64,000 nucleotides of DNA from Antribacter soli (GCF_021568775.1 NZ_JAKGSG010000059.1:19369-83368), one strand, 5' to 3'; positions 1 to 8,598 are shown, counted from the stretch's first letter. The notes: a model not told the origin generated them from the letters alone. Numbers and translations are program-made.

Positions 1-1
1 G

Positions 2-631
2 CTCGGGCTGACCGGGCAGACCAGCTACGCCGCCGCGAACTCGTTCCTCGACGCCCTGGCCCGGCGCCGGCGGGCGAACGGTGGTGCCGAGACTGTCAGC
101 CTGGGCTGGACGTCGTGGCGCGCGATGGGCATGGCGGACAGCACGGCCGTCGCGGAGGAGCTCGCGGGCCTCGGCGCAGGGGACATCTCGCGGGACGAGG
201 CGTTCCGGTCCTGGGACACCGTGTTCCGCAGCGGCGAGGCCCACGCGGCGGTGGTGCGGGTGCTCGAGGTGACGGCCGGCGGACCGGCTGTCCTGCGCGG
301 CCTGGCTGCCGAGCCCTCGGCGACAAGCGACGACGCGGGCAGCGGCCTGCGGGACCTCGCCGGCGACGACCTCGTGTCGGCCTTGACGGCGCTGGTCGTC
401 GCGGAGACCGCGCAGCAGACCGGCCAGGACCCCGCCGGCCTCGACGCGCGCAGCTCGTTCACGGAGCTGGGTCTCGACTCGGTCATGACCATGGCCGTCC
501 GTCGTCGCCTGCAGAAGGTCCTGGGCCTCAAGCTGCCGGCGGCAGTCATGTGGGACCACCCCGACGTCGGCTCGTTCGCGGGCCACCTGGCCGGGCGGCT
601 CCAGGACGACGCACGCGTCCCCGTCGCCTGA
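2..631 (+). CDS. Modular polyketide synthase, C-terminal end (KR C-terminus + acyl carrier protein), partial
   Basis: The gene enters from the left edge, so only the last 209 codons are seen. The first residues carry the typical end of a ketoreductase domain (GQTSYAAANSFLDALARRRR, then SLGWTSW), which in type I PKS modules follows the catalytic Tyr. An acyl carrier domain follows, with the phosphopantetheine motif LGLDSVMTM; Ser159 of the visible frame is the expected attachment residue. No thioesterase follows the ACP, so chain release must be done by a separate enzyme. The KAS III-like protein encoded at 4871 is a candidate. The stop codon lies inside the first copy of a 90-bp repeat. The domain assignment is firm; module number and product are not visible. 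Confidence 0.9.
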   Translation, partial: LGLTGQTSYAAANSFLDALARRRRANGGAETVSLGWTSWRAMGMADSTAVAEELAGLGAGDISRDEAFRSWDTVFRSGEAHAAVVRVLEVTAGGPAVLRGLAAEPSATSDDAGSGLRDLAGDDLVSALTALVVAETAQQTGQDPAGLDARSSFTELGLDSVMTMAVRRRLQKVLGLKLPAAVMWDHPDVGSFAGHLAGRLQDDARVPVA

Positions 632-712
632 GCCGGAGGTGCAGCGCAGGGTGAGGGCCGAGGAACGAGGCACTCGCCCGGTGCGGAACCGCAGGCTCAG
701 GCGATCGACAAC
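623..712 (+). repeat. 90-bp structured repeat, copy 1 (overlaps PKS stop codon)
   Basis: The unit starts with gtcgcctgagcc, whose TGA is the stop of the polyketide synthase, and ends with ggctcaggcgatcgacaac. Ends tcgcctgagcc and ggctcaggcga are perfectly complementary over 11 bases, and an inner gggtgag/ctcgccc pair can form with one G-U. It is followed directly by an identical second copy, and a diverged copy closes the window at 63904. Function is unknown; a structured 3-prime UTR, a terminator or a REP-like element are possible. Confidence 0.9.
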
Positions 713-802
713 GTCGCCTGAGCCGGAGGTGCAGCGCAGGGTGAGGGCCGAGGAACGAGGCACTCGCCCGGTGCGGAACCGCAGGCTCAGGCGATCGACA
801 AC
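713..802 (+). repeat. 90-bp structured repeat, copy 2 (tandem)
   Basis: This is an identical tandem copy of the preceding unit. A further 12-base start (gtcgcctgagcc) of a third unit follows at 803-814 before unique sequence resumes. The open frame that runs through the two copies (639-878) is a by-product of the repeat and is not called as a gene. Confidence 0.9.
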
Positions 803-874
803 GTCGCCTGAGCCGTCCCGGCACGAACGACCGCACCGGGGCCGGGAGATGAGGCACGACCGAGAGGACTCTTC

Positions 875-2554
875 GTGACGGAACAGACAGCGTCGACCGT
901 CCTTCGTGACGGCGTCACGCCCTGGCCCGACGACGTCGCCGACGTCTACCGTTCGGCGGGGTGCTGGCGCGACCGGCCGCTCGGCGACCTGGTGTGGGAG
1001 TGGGCGGAGGCCCGGCCCGACCAGATCGCCGTGATCGACGGGCCGACCCGGTTCACGTACGCGGAGCTGGCGCGCCGGGCCGACCGCGCGGCGGTCATGC
1101 TCCGCGACCGGGGGCTCGGCCGGGGGTCGGTCGTCCTGGTCGCGCTCCCCAACGGCTGGGAGCTCGTGGTGCTCCTGCTCGGGTGCCTGCGGGCCGGGGT
1201 CGCACCCGTGATGATGCTCCCGGCGCACCGGGACCACGAGCTCGCGGCCATCGGCAGGCTGACCGGCGCGGAGGCCATCGCGGTCCCGGACACGTTCCGC
1301 GGGCACGACCACCAGGCCATGGCGGAGCGGGTCCGCGAGCTGGTCCCCTTGCTGCGCGAGGTGATCGTCCGCGGGGACGACGTCCGCGAGGGGTCGGTGG
1401 ACCTGCGGTCGGCCGTCGCGGAGCCGGCGGACGACGACCAGGTGCACGAGCGCCGGTCGCTCCTGGACGGCACGCCGCCGTCGGCGTCCGACGTCGCGGT
1501 CTTCCTGCTGTCCGGCGGGACGACCGGGCTGTCGAAGGTGATCGCGCGCACCCACAACGACTACGAGTACAACGCGCGTCGCAGCGCAGAGGTGTGCGGG
1601 TTCGGCCCGGGCACCGTCTACCTCGCCGCGCTGCCGGCCGGCCACAACTTCCCGCTGGCGAGCCCGGGCATCCTCGGGACGCTCATGGTGGGCGGGACCG
1701 TCGCGCTGGTGCCGTCGCCCGCGCCGGCCCGCGTGCTCGGGGTGATCGCCAGGGAGCGTGTCACGGTCGTCGCGGCCGTCCCCGCCGTCCTGAGCCGGTG
1801 GGTGGCGGCCGCCGAGGGGGGCGACGCCGACCTCGCGAGCCTCGAGATCGTCCAGGTGGGCGGGTCCCTGTTCGCCCCGGAGGCCTACCGCCGGGCCGTG
1901 GACGTGCTCGGGTGCCGTGTCCAGCAGGTGTACGGGATGGCCGAGGGTCTGCTCTGCTACGTCCGGGAGACGGATCCGGACGACGTCGCTGCCGTCACGC
2001 AGGGGCGGCCGATCAGCGAGCACGACGAGCTCCGCATCGTCGACCCGGACGGCGCGGAGGTGCCGCCCGGGGAGGCCGGTGAGCTGCTCGTGCGCGGCCC
2101 GTACACCCCGCGGGGCTACTTCCGGGCGCCCGAGCAGAACGCGGAGGCGTTCGCCGACGGCTGGTACCGCACGGGTGACCTGGTGACACGGCACCCGAGC
2201 GGCAACCTCGTCGTCGTCGGCCGGACGAAGGACGTCGTCAACAGGGGAGGCGAGAAGGTCTCCGCGGACGAGGTCGAACGCCTCGTCCAGGCCCTGGACG
2301 CCGTGGCCGAGGTGGCGGTGATCCCCGCCCCCGACCCGGATCTGGGCGAACGCGTGTGCGTGTGCGTGGTGCCCGCGGGCGGCCGGACGGTCACCCTGCC
2401 GGACATCCGGCGCGAGCTCACCGCCGCGGGCGTCGCCGAGTACAAGATCCCCGAGCAGCTCCTCGTCCTGGACGAGATGCCGCAGACCTCGGTCGGTAAG
2501 ACCGACAAGACCGCATTGTCCCGTATTGTCAGGTCCCGGCTCGGCCGCGTCTGA
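875..2554 (+). CDS. EntE/DhbE-type aryl-acid adenylating enzyme (AMP-dependent ligase)
   Basis: The 559-aa protein activates a carboxylic acid with ATP and loads it on a carrier thiol. Visible adenylation motifs are LSGGTTGLSK (212-221), YGMAEG (near 355), YRTGDL, the hinge GRTKDVVNRGGEK, and a C-terminal catalytic Lys in SVGKTDKTAL. The stretch GHNFPLASPG (256-265) is the DhbE/EntE signature; Asn258 matches the Asn that recognises the aryl carboxylate. Ser263 is the DhbE-like (dihydroxybenzoate) residue, while the Leu after AEGL is salicylate-like, so the substrate is uncertain. GTG start with gagagga upstream. There are no isochorismate/DHB genes and no aryl carrier here, so a role in priming the adjacent polyketide synthase is inferred rather than siderophore synthesis. 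Confidence 0.85.
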   Translation: MTEQTASTVLRDGVTPWPDDVADVYRSAGCWRDRPLGDLVWEWAEARPDQIAVIDGPTRFTYAELARRADRAAVMLRDRGLGRGSVVLVALPNGWELVVLLLGCLRAGVAPVMMLPAHRDHELAAIGRLTGAEAIAVPDTFRGHDHQAMAERVRELVPLLREVIVRGDDVREGSVDLRSAVAEPADDDQVHERRSLLDGTPPSASDVAVFLLSGGTTGLSKVIARTHNDYEYNARRSAEVCGFGPGTVYLAALPAGHNFPLASPGILGTLMVGGTVALVPSPAPARVLGVIARERVTVVAAVPAVLSRWVAAAEGGDADLASLEIVQVGGSLFAPEAYRRAVDVLGCRVQQVYGMAEGLLCYVRETDPDDVAAVTQGRPISEHDELRIVDPDGAEVPPGEAGELLVRGPYTPRGYFRAPEQNAEAFADGWYRTGDLVTRHPSGNLVVVGRTKDVVNRGGEKVSADEVERLVQALDAVAEVAVIPAPDPDLGERVCVCVVPAGGRTVTLPDIRRELTAAGVAEYKIPEQLLVLDEMPQTSVGKTDKTALSRIVRSRLGRV

Positions 2555-2586
2555 CCAGGACGGACGGACCAAGGAGGACGACACCC

Positions 2587-3798
2587 ATGCCCGGAAATCT
2601 CACCCTGGCACGCGCCGACGACGATCTGCGCCGCCCGCCCACCACGTCGTGGCTGGTGGAGGCGACACGGACGGTCAGCTACACGATCTCGGTCTCCCGA
2701 GACGTGTTCTCCCCCGACAACCCCTCGCTCGCGGACGCCGGGACGGCCGGAGCCGACAACACCCGGCGCCGGTTCGTGGTCATCGACAAGACGGTGCACG
2801 AGATCTACGGCGGGCTCCTGGACAGCTACCTGCGTCATCACGACATGACCGCGCAGCTCTGCGTACTCGACGCGGACGAGCAGCAGAAGTCCATGGAGTC
2901 CGTCATGGAGGTCGTGCGCGGGCTCGACGAGTTCGGCGTCGACCGGCGGCGCGAGCCGATCATCGCGATCGGCGGTGGCGTCGTTCTCGACATCGTGGGG
3001 CTGGCCAGCAGCCTCTACCGTCGCCACACGCCGTACGTCCGCGTGCCGACCACACTCATCGGTCTCGTCGATGCCGGCGTCGGGGTCAAGACAGGCGTGA
3101 ACTTCAATGGTCACAAGAACCGGCTGGGAACCTACGAGGCTCCGGCGACCGCCCTGCTCGACCGCAACTTCCTCAGGTCCCTGGACCGGAGGAACATGTC
3201 GAACGGTCTCGCCGAGATCCTGAAGATCGCCCTCATCAAGGACCGGGAGCTCTTCGAACGCCTCGAGGGGTTCGGCGGCCCGTTGCTCGACGAGCGCATG
3301 CAGGGCGCCACGCCCGAGACCGAGGCGGCGGCGCGCGACGTGCTGCGGCGCGCCGTGCACGGGATGCTGGAGGAGCTCCAGCCGAACCTCTGGGAGGGCC
3401 GCCTGGAACGGCTCGTCGACTACGGTCACTCGTTCAGCCCCTCCATCGAGATGGCGGGACTCCCGGAGCTGCTGCACGGCGAGGCCGTGTGCATCGACAT
3501 GGCGATGACGACGCACATCGCCCACCGGCGCGGCATGGTCACGGACGCGGAGCTGAGCCGGGTCATCGACGTCATGCACGTGCTCGGCCTCCCCGTGCAC
3601 CACGCGGGCTGCACCCCCGAGCTGCTGGTCAAGGCCCTCGTCGACACGACGAGGCACCGGGACGGCCTGCAGCGCCTCCCGCTGCCGGTGGGGATCGGCG
3701 ACGCCGCGTTCGTGAACGACGTCAGCGCCGAGGAGCTGCGGCTCGCCGCCGAGGCGGTCGCCGAGGTGGCCCGCGCCGTCCCGAGCGGGGCCGAGTGA
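2587..3798 (+). CDS. Sugar-phosphate cyclase, 2-epi-5-epi-valiolone synthase type (EEVS)
   Basis: This 403-aa protein belongs to the dehydroquinate-synthase superfamily. Its motifs are those of the EEVS branch, which cyclises sedoheptulose 7-phosphate to 2-epi-5-epi-valiolone. They are an NAD-binding GGG (129-131) in AIGGGVVLDIVGLAS, then VRVPTTLIGLVDAGVGVKTG, VNFNGHKNRLGTY (171-183), NGLAEILK (206-213), GHSFSP (280-285) and LLHGEA. True dehydroquinate synthases have VGGKTAVN and GHTFGHA at the corresponding places. AAGGAGGA precedes the ATG. The gene is the pathway-defining step of the cyclitol half of the cluster. The related desmethyl-4-deoxygadusol synthases are possible, but no methyltransferase is present. 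Aminodehydroquinate synthase is unlikely from the motifs. Confidence 0.85.
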   Translation: MPGNLTLARADDDLRRPPTTSWLVEATRTVSYTISVSRDVFSPDNPSLADAGTAGADNTRRRFVVIDKTVHEIYGGLLDSYLRHHDMTAQLCVLDADEQQKSMESVMEVVRGLDEFGVDRRREPIIAIGGGVVLDIVGLASSLYRRHTPYVRVPTTLIGLVDAGVGVKTGVNFNGHKNRLGTYEAPATALLDRNFLRSLDRRNMSNGLAEILKIALIKDRELFERLEGFGGPLLDERMQGATPETEAAARDVLRRAVHGMLEELQPNLWEGRLERLVDYGHSFSPSIEMAGLPELLHGEAVCIDMAMTTHIAHRRGMVTDAELSRVIDVMHVLGLPVHHAGCTPELLVKALVDTTRHRDGLQRLPLPVGIGDAAFVNDVSAEELRLAAEAVAEVARAVPSGAE

Positions 3799-4844
3799 GC
3801 GACCGGACGCAGGGCACCTGGCCCACCGGGACGATGACCGCCGCGCGGATCACGTCGGTCGGCACCGTCGAGGCCTGCACGGTGCCCGTACCGGACCCGC
3901 AACCCGGGTACGTGCTGGTCCGGGTCGAGCTGGTCGGCCTTTGCGGCACGGACCTGGAGCTGCTCCACGGCGAGGCGACGTACATCACCGACGGCCGGAT
4001 CGCGCTGCCCTGGACGTTCGGCCACGAGTGGACCGGGACGGTTCTCGCGACCTCCGGGGAGACCCAGGACATCCGCCCCGGGCTGCGGGTGGTGGGACAG
4101 ACCATGGTCCCCTGCCTGACGTGCGCGAGCTGCCGCTCGGGGCAGCGCTCCCTGTGTCTCCGCATGCGGGAGATCGGCCTGTACGGGCTCGACGGCGCCG
4201 CGGCCGAGTACGTCAGCGTGCCCTGCCACGCTCTCGTGCCCGTGCCGGACTCCGTCGGGGACAACGCCGCGGTCCTGGTCGAGCCGGCGGTGACGGTCGC
4301 CAGGGCGCTCGCGGACACGCACTGCTCGCTCGCCGACTCCGTGGCGGTGGTGGGCACCGGGACCATCGGCCTGCTCGCGGTCATGCTGGCTCGCGCGATG
4401 GCGAGCGAGGTGGTCGCGGTCGGGGTCGACCCCGCCGGGCTGGACCTCGCCCTCGAGCTGGGGGCCGACCGCGCGCTGCTGAACGGCGAGGCGCCCTCCG
4501 CCGAGTTCTCGCTCGTGGTCGAGGCCTCGGGCAGCCCGTCCGGCTTCCTCGAGGCGGTCCGGCTCGCGCGGACCGGTGGGCGCATCGCGGCCGTCGGGGT
4601 GGTCAGCGGCGGCCTGTCGGCCTTTCCCGCGGGGGAGATCACGCTGCGGGGGCTGACCCTGCACGGCATCCGGCATGGGCTCGACCACTACGACCAGACG
4701 CTGAAGATGTTCGCCGACGGGCTGCTCCGCGCTGATCCGCTCATCCACAGCACTCATCCCCTGAGCCGGCCGGGCGAGGCGTTCGACGCCCTCACGCACC
4801 GGCAGTCGGGCCGCCCCAAGGTCCTGCTGTCCGCCCGAGCCTGA
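3795..4844 (+). CDS. Zinc-dependent medium-chain alcohol/polyol dehydrogenase
   Basis: The 349-aa protein has both zinc sites of the polyol/threonine dehydrogenase family. Catalytic zinc ligands are Cys50 (LCGTDLELLHG) and His77-Glu78 (FGHEWTG); structural zinc ligands are Cys107, 110, 113 and 121. The NAD(P) fold shows VVGTGTIGLLAV. The GTG start overlaps the stop of the cyclase gene (GTGA), which implies translational coupling; an ATG at 3834 is the alternative. In acarbose-type pathways a zinc dehydrogenase oxidises a C7-cyclitol phosphate, and the overlap with the cyclase makes an equivalent role likely here. The exact substrate is unknown. Confidence 0.85.
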   Translation: MSDRTQGTWPTGTMTAARITSVGTVEACTVPVPDPQPGYVLVRVELVGLCGTDLELLHGEATYITDGRIALPWTFGHEWTGTVLATSGETQDIRPGLRVVGQTMVPCLTCASCRSGQRSLCLRMREIGLYGLDGAAAEYVSVPCHALVPVPDSVGDNAAVLVEPAVTVARALADTHCSLADSVAVVGTGTIGLLAVMLARAMASEVVAVGVDPAGLDLALELGADRALLNGEAPSAEFSLVVEASGSPSGFLEAVRLARTGGRIAAVGVVSGGLSAFPAGEITLRGLTLHGIRHGLDHYDQTLKMFADGLLRADPLIHSTHPLSRPGEAFDALTHRQSGRPKVLLSARA

Positions 4845-4870
4845 CGATCGACGAACCAGGAGGCAACGCC

Positions 4871-5899
4871 TTGCGACACGACGACATCTACATCGCGGGA
4901 ACCGGATCATACTTCCCGAAGGCGGTCCCCGTGGACGACGCGATCGTCAGCGGGAGGTACGACGAGGTCGCGCGGCGCGCCTCCGGGCAGAGGTGGGTGA
5001 CGATCGCCGGCGACGGGGACAGCCAGCCCGAGATGGCCGTCCGAGCTGGCCGGAGCGCGCTCGCGCGCTCGTCGCACGAGGCGGGCAGCGTCGGTCTGCT
5101 CCTGCACGCTGTGGCCGTCTACTCGGGGCTCGACGGCTGGAACTCCGCCTCGTACCTGCAGAACGAGATCCTGGACGGCGCCGGCATCGCGTTCGAGGTG
5201 CGCCAGGTGTCCAACGGGGCCGTCGGGGCCGTCGAGCTGGCGGTGCCGTTCCTCCGGGCCCCCGGGGGCCCCGACGCCGCCCTCATCACGGCGGCCGAGC
5301 GCTTCGCCGAGCCTGCCTGGGACCGGTGGCGGGCGGACGCCGGCCTGGTCTTCGGCGACGGCGCCAGCGCCATGCTGCTCTCGACAAGGTCGGGCTTCGC
5401 GCGGCTCCTGTCCAGCGCCACCGAGAGCGCCGCAGAGCTCGAGGGGCTCCACCGCGGCGACGCGCCGTTCCTGCCCTGCCCGGACCCGGCCGCCTACCCG
5501 CTGGACCTGCACTCGCGGGCGATGGAGTTCACGGACCGCATGGAGCTGGAGGAGATCCGGGAGATCGGCCGGCGGGGACTGCGGAGGGCGGCGGAGAGGG
5601 CTGCCACCGACGCCGGGATGGCGGTGGGTGACGCGTCGGTCTACGTGGTGCCGAACTTCGGGGCCGCCCTGCTCCGCAGCCAGGTGCTGGACCCGCTCGG
5701 CGTCCCGCTCGAGCGGACGACCCACTCCTGGGGGGCCGAGATCGGGCACGTCGGCGCGTCGGACCAGTTCGGGGCGCTGAACCACCTGGTGGAGCAGAAG
5801 CAGGTCGCGCCGGGCGACCGCGTCATGGTCATCGGCGTGGGAGGCGGCTTCAACTGGACGTGCCTGGTGCTGGAGATCACCGGCCTGCCCGCGTGGTGA
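4871..5899 (+). CDS. KAS III-fold acyltransferase with active-site Ser (DpsC/CerJ-like)
   Basis: The 342-aa protein has the FabH-like thiolase fold, but the nucleophile Cys is replaced by Ser114 (VRQVSNGAVGAVELA). Downstream residues are His194, His293 (EIGHVGASDQFG) and Asp298 in place of the usual Asn. This Ser-His-His-Asp set and its spacing match the tetrad I recall for DpsC, the daunorubicin priming protein. CerJ-type relatives transfer polyketide acyl groups to sugar hydroxyls. The TTG start is supported by aggagg 7 bases upstream. Because the polyketide synthase lacks a thioesterase and cyclitol genes surround it, esterifying the polyketide to the cyclitol is the favoured job; starter loading is the alternative. 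Confidence 0.85.
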   Translation: MRHDDIYIAGTGSYFPKAVPVDDAIVSGRYDEVARRASGQRWVTIAGDGDSQPEMAVRAGRSALARSSHEAGSVGLLLHAVAVYSGLDGWNSASYLQNEILDGAGIAFEVRQVSNGAVGAVELAVPFLRAPGGPDAALITAAERFAEPAWDRWRADAGLVFGDGASAMLLSTRSGFARLLSSATESAAELEGLHRGDAPFLPCPDPAAYPLDLHSRAMEFTDRMELEEIREIGRRGLRRAAERAATDAGMAVGDASVYVVPNFGAALLRSQVLDPLGVPLERTTHSWGAEIGHVGASDQFGALNHLVEQKQVAPGDRVMVIGVGGGFNWTCLVLEITGLPAW

Positions 5900-6011
5900 C
5901 GCCCCGGCGGGCCCGAGCGTCTCGGCCCTTGGCGGGCGCTCGAACCCTCCTTGACCGTGGTCCGGGATGCTCCGACCTGACCGGTTCGTCCCTATGGAGT
6001 GAGGCAGTGGC

Positions 6012-7604
6012 ATGAGCAAGACCACACGTCGTGGATTCCTGATGGGTGCGGGCGGCGCGGTCCTGGGCGGAGCGGCGCTGGCCGCTCCCGCCCCGGCCGT
6101 CGCCTCCGTCGCCCGCCCGAAGCCCGCGGGGGGCGCCGTCGTCGTGGTGCCGGGTGACGTGCGGTACCCGGGCCTCGTCCGCGGAGCGAACCAGCGCTTC
6201 GTCGGCTCGCCGGGCCGCGTCGTGATCCCTGGTCGGGCCGACGACGTCGTGCAGCTCGTCGGGGAGGCCGTGAGCGGCGGGCGGCGGGTCGGCGTGCGCA
6301 GCGGCGGGCACTGCTACGAGAGCTTCGTGGCGAATGACGAGGTCAGGGACCTCGTCGACATGTCCCGGATGTGCGCGGTCGGCTACGACCAGGACCACGG
6401 CGCGTTCTCGGTCGGGGCCGGCGCCACCCTCGGCACCACGTACCGGTCCCTGTTCACCGGGTGGGGCCTGGCCGTCCCCGCGGGATCGTGCCCCTCCGTC
6501 GGCGTCGGCGGTTTCGTGCCCAACGGCGGCTACGGTCCGCTCTCCCGCCGGCACGGCCTGACGGCGGACCACCTGTACGGCGTCGAGCTGGTCGTCGTCG
6601 ACGCCTCGGGCACCCCGCGCGTGGTCCTCGCGACGCGCGACGACTCCGGCGCCCTCGGGGACCTGTGGTGGGCGCACACCGGCGCGGGCGGCGGGAGCCT
6701 CGGCATCGCCACGCGGTACCTGTTCCGTTCCCCGGCCGGCTCGGCCAAGCCCCTGCCGGAGCCGCCCGCCGAGGTCCTGCTGCGGACCGTGGTGTGGCCG
6801 TGGAGCACCCTCGACGAAGGCGCGTTCGTCCGGCTCGTGACGAACTTCGGTGCCTGGCACGAGGCGAACAGCGCTCCCGGCTCGCCCGGGTGCGACCTGT
6901 TCGCCCAGCTGAAGCTCCTCAGCTCGAACGCCGGGGTCGTGGCGATGTCGGTCCAGGTGGACGCCGGGGTCAGCGGGGCGGAGGACCTCCTCGACCGCTT
7001 CGTCGCCGAGGTCTCGGCGGGCGTCGGGACGCCGGTGGGCGCCCCGGCGATGCGCCGCCCCTGGCACCACGCCCTCCAGTGGGACGGGTTCAACCCGTCG
7101 AACCCGACGGTCATGCGCTTCAAGATCAAGTCGGCGTACATGCGGTCGGGCTTCCCGCCCGAGCAGGCGACGGCGCTCTGGCGGAACCTGTCCGTGCCCG
7201 GACCGGCGGCCGGCACCACGCTGGTGTCGATCTCGTCGTACGGCGGCCGCATCAACGCCGTCGACCCCTCGAGCACGGCCACGGTCGCGCGCGACTCGAT
7301 CATGAAGCTCCAGTACATCGGCCTCTGGGAGCGGGGGGCCGACGACGCCGCACTCCTCGACCGGGTGCGGACCACCTACGCGGACGTGTACTCCGCGACC
7401 GGAGGTGTGCCGGTCTCCGACGACGTCACGGACGGCTGCTACATCGGGTACGCCGACGCCGACCTGAACGACCCGACCTGGAACACCTCCGGCGTCCCGT
7501 GGCACTCCCTCTACTTCGGGAGCAACTACGGGCGCCTCCAGCGGGCCAAGCGGGCGTGGGACCCGCGCGACGTGTTCCGGCACGCGCAGTCGATCCGGCT
7601 CTGA
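6012..7604 (+). CDS. Tat-exported, bicovalent FAD-linked oxidase (berberine-bridge-enzyme-like)
   Basis: The 530-aa protein starts with a twin-arginine signal (TTRRGFLMG) and an Ala-rich hydrophobic stretch, so export of the folded flavoprotein is predicted. Residue His100 in RSGGHC and Cys160 in PAGSCPSVGVGG are the two residues that carry the 8-alpha-histidyl and 6-S-cysteinyl bonds to FAD in the BBE family. The C-terminal NYGRL segment is the usual berberine-bridge end. The family oxidises alcohols or sugars, or makes C-C bonds. Location in the cluster suggests a late oxidation outside the cytoplasm, for example of a cyclitol hydroxyl. The substrate cannot be read from sequence. Confidence 0.87.
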   Translation: MSKTTRRGFLMGAGGAVLGGAALAAPAPAVASVARPKPAGGAVVVVPGDVRYPGLVRGANQRFVGSPGRVVIPGRADDVVQLVGEAVSGGRRVGVRSGGHCYESFVANDEVRDLVDMSRMCAVGYDQDHGAFSVGAGATLGTTYRSLFTGWGLAVPAGSCPSVGVGGFVPNGGYGPLSRRHGLTADHLYGVELVVVDASGTPRVVLATRDDSGALGDLWWAHTGAGGGSLGIATRYLFRSPAGSAKPLPEPPAEVLLRTVVWPWSTLDEGAFVRLVTNFGAWHEANSAPGSPGCDLFAQLKLLSSNAGVVAMSVQVDAGVSGAEDLLDRFVAEVSAGVGTPVGAPAMRRPWHHALQWDGFNPSNPTVMRFKIKSAYMRSGFPPEQATALWRNLSVPGPAAGTTLVSISSYGGRINAVDPSSTATVARDSIMKLQYIGLWERGADDAALLDRVRTTYADVYSATGGVPVSDDVTDGCYIGYADADLNDPTWNTSGVPWHSLYFGSNYGRLQRAKRAWDPRDVFRHAQSIRL

Positions 7605-7759
7605 TCGACGGCGGCGCTCCGCTGCCCGTTGGACGGGTCTTGGTCAGGACTTGGACGGTCCCGCCGAGACTGGGTCGCGCGAGGCAGCAGCGCGCTGCCG
7701 CGCTGCGCGGACCTGGTGGTCCGCCTCGAACTCACACGCTGACAGGGAGACTCCACACG

Positions 7760-8494
7760 ATGGAACTCGAAGGCAAGAACGCGCTCGTCACCGCAGGCTC
7801 GCGAGGCATCGGCCGGGCGATCGCCCTGGCGCTCGGCGAGCGCGGGGCCAACGTCGTGGTCAACTACAACACGAGCCCCGACGCGGCGACCGAGGTCGTC
7901 GAGGCCATCACTGCCCGGGGCGGCAAGGCCGCCGCCATCCAGGCCGACCTCGGTGTCACCGAGGACGTCGCCCGCCTCTTCAAGGAGGCCGAGCAGGCGC
8001 TCGGCGGGCTCGACATCGTCGTCAACAACGTCGGCATCAACCTGGTGGCGCCGCTCGCGGAGACCGACGAGGACGAGTTCGACCGGACCGTTGCCGTGAA
8101 CTTCAAGGGCTCGTTCCTCGTCATGAAGCACGCCGCCAAGCTGGTGTCCGACAACGGCCGGATCATCAACATCTCGACGGGGAACACCCGGGTGACGATG
8201 CCGATGATCGGGGTGTACGCGGGGACGAAGGCCGCTGTGGAGCAGATGACGTTCTCGCTCGCCAAAGAGGTCGGTTCCCGGGGCATCACCGTCAACGCGG
8301 TGCTGCCGGGCCTCACCGACACGGAGGGCCTGCGCCCGGAGATCCGGGAGCACGCGGGCCCGATCGTCGGCATGACGCCGCTCGGCCGGATGGGGCAGCC
8401 GGAGGACATCGCGGAGGTCGTCGCCTTCCTCGCGTCCGAGAAGGCCCGCTGGGTGACGGGCCAGGCGATCAGCGCCTCGGGCGGTCTGTCCTGA
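7760..8494 (+). CDS. SDR-family oxidoreductase (cluster tailoring)
   Basis: The 244-aa protein is a classical short-chain dehydrogenase. It has the cofactor motif TAGSRGIG (11-18), NNVG, Asn114, Ser139, Tyr153 and Lys157 (VYAGTK). Asn at the end of the second strand (VVNYN) in place of an acidic residue suggests NADP(H). It resembles 3-oxoacyl-ACP reductases and cyclitol reductases of the AcbN kind. It follows the flavin oxidase by 155 bp with gggag upstream and ends before a strong hairpin, so it may be the last gene of that transcript. Whether it acts on the polyketide or the cyclitol is unknown. Confidence 0.85.
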   Translation: MELEGKNALVTAGSRGIGRAIALALGERGANVVVNYNTSPDAATEVVEAITARGGKAAAIQADLGVTEDVARLFKEAEQALGGLDIVVNNVGINLVAPLAETDEDEFDRTVAVNFKGSFLVMKHAAKLVSDNGRIINISTGNTRVTMPMIGVYAGTKAAVEQMTFSLAKEVGSRGITVNAVLPGLTDTEGLRPEIREHAGPIVGMTPLGRMGQPEDIAEVVAFLASEKARWVTGQAISASGGLS

Positions 8495-8526
8495 CCGTCG
8501 GGTCCTGACGCTCCCCCGCGAGGGCT

Positions 8527-8558
8527 GCCCGTCCCCGACGACATCGCCGGGGACGGGC
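8527..8558 (+). terminator. Strong hairpin between SDR and MFS genes
   Basis: A perfect 11-bp stem (gcccgtccccg / cggggacgggc) with a 10-base loop lies in the 104-bp gap. There is no clear T tract, which is common for actinobacterial terminators. It probably separates two transcripts of the cluster or attenuates read-through. Confidence 0.6.
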
Positions 8559-8598
8559 GCCCGTGTGCGGGCCGACCGATCTCCGAGGGGAGACCACC

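Noticed and set aside
639..878. Small open frame running through the tandem repeats, giving a repeated Arg/Glu peptide
   Set aside because: It exists only because the 90-bp unit is repeated in a multiple of three; no ribosome site, and the repeat has hairpin structure and recurs elsewhere.
875..2554. Catechol siderophore cluster based on the EntE-like enzyme
   Set aside because: No isochorismate synthase, DHB dehydrogenase, NRPS or ferric-siderophore transporter; the neighbours are cyclitol and polyketide genes.
2587..3798. Aminodehydroquinate synthase of an AHBA (ansamycin) pathway
   Set aside because: Motifs (VGVKTGVNF, GHSFSP, NGLAEILK) are of the valiolone-synthase type, and no AHBA synthase or aminotransferase is seen.
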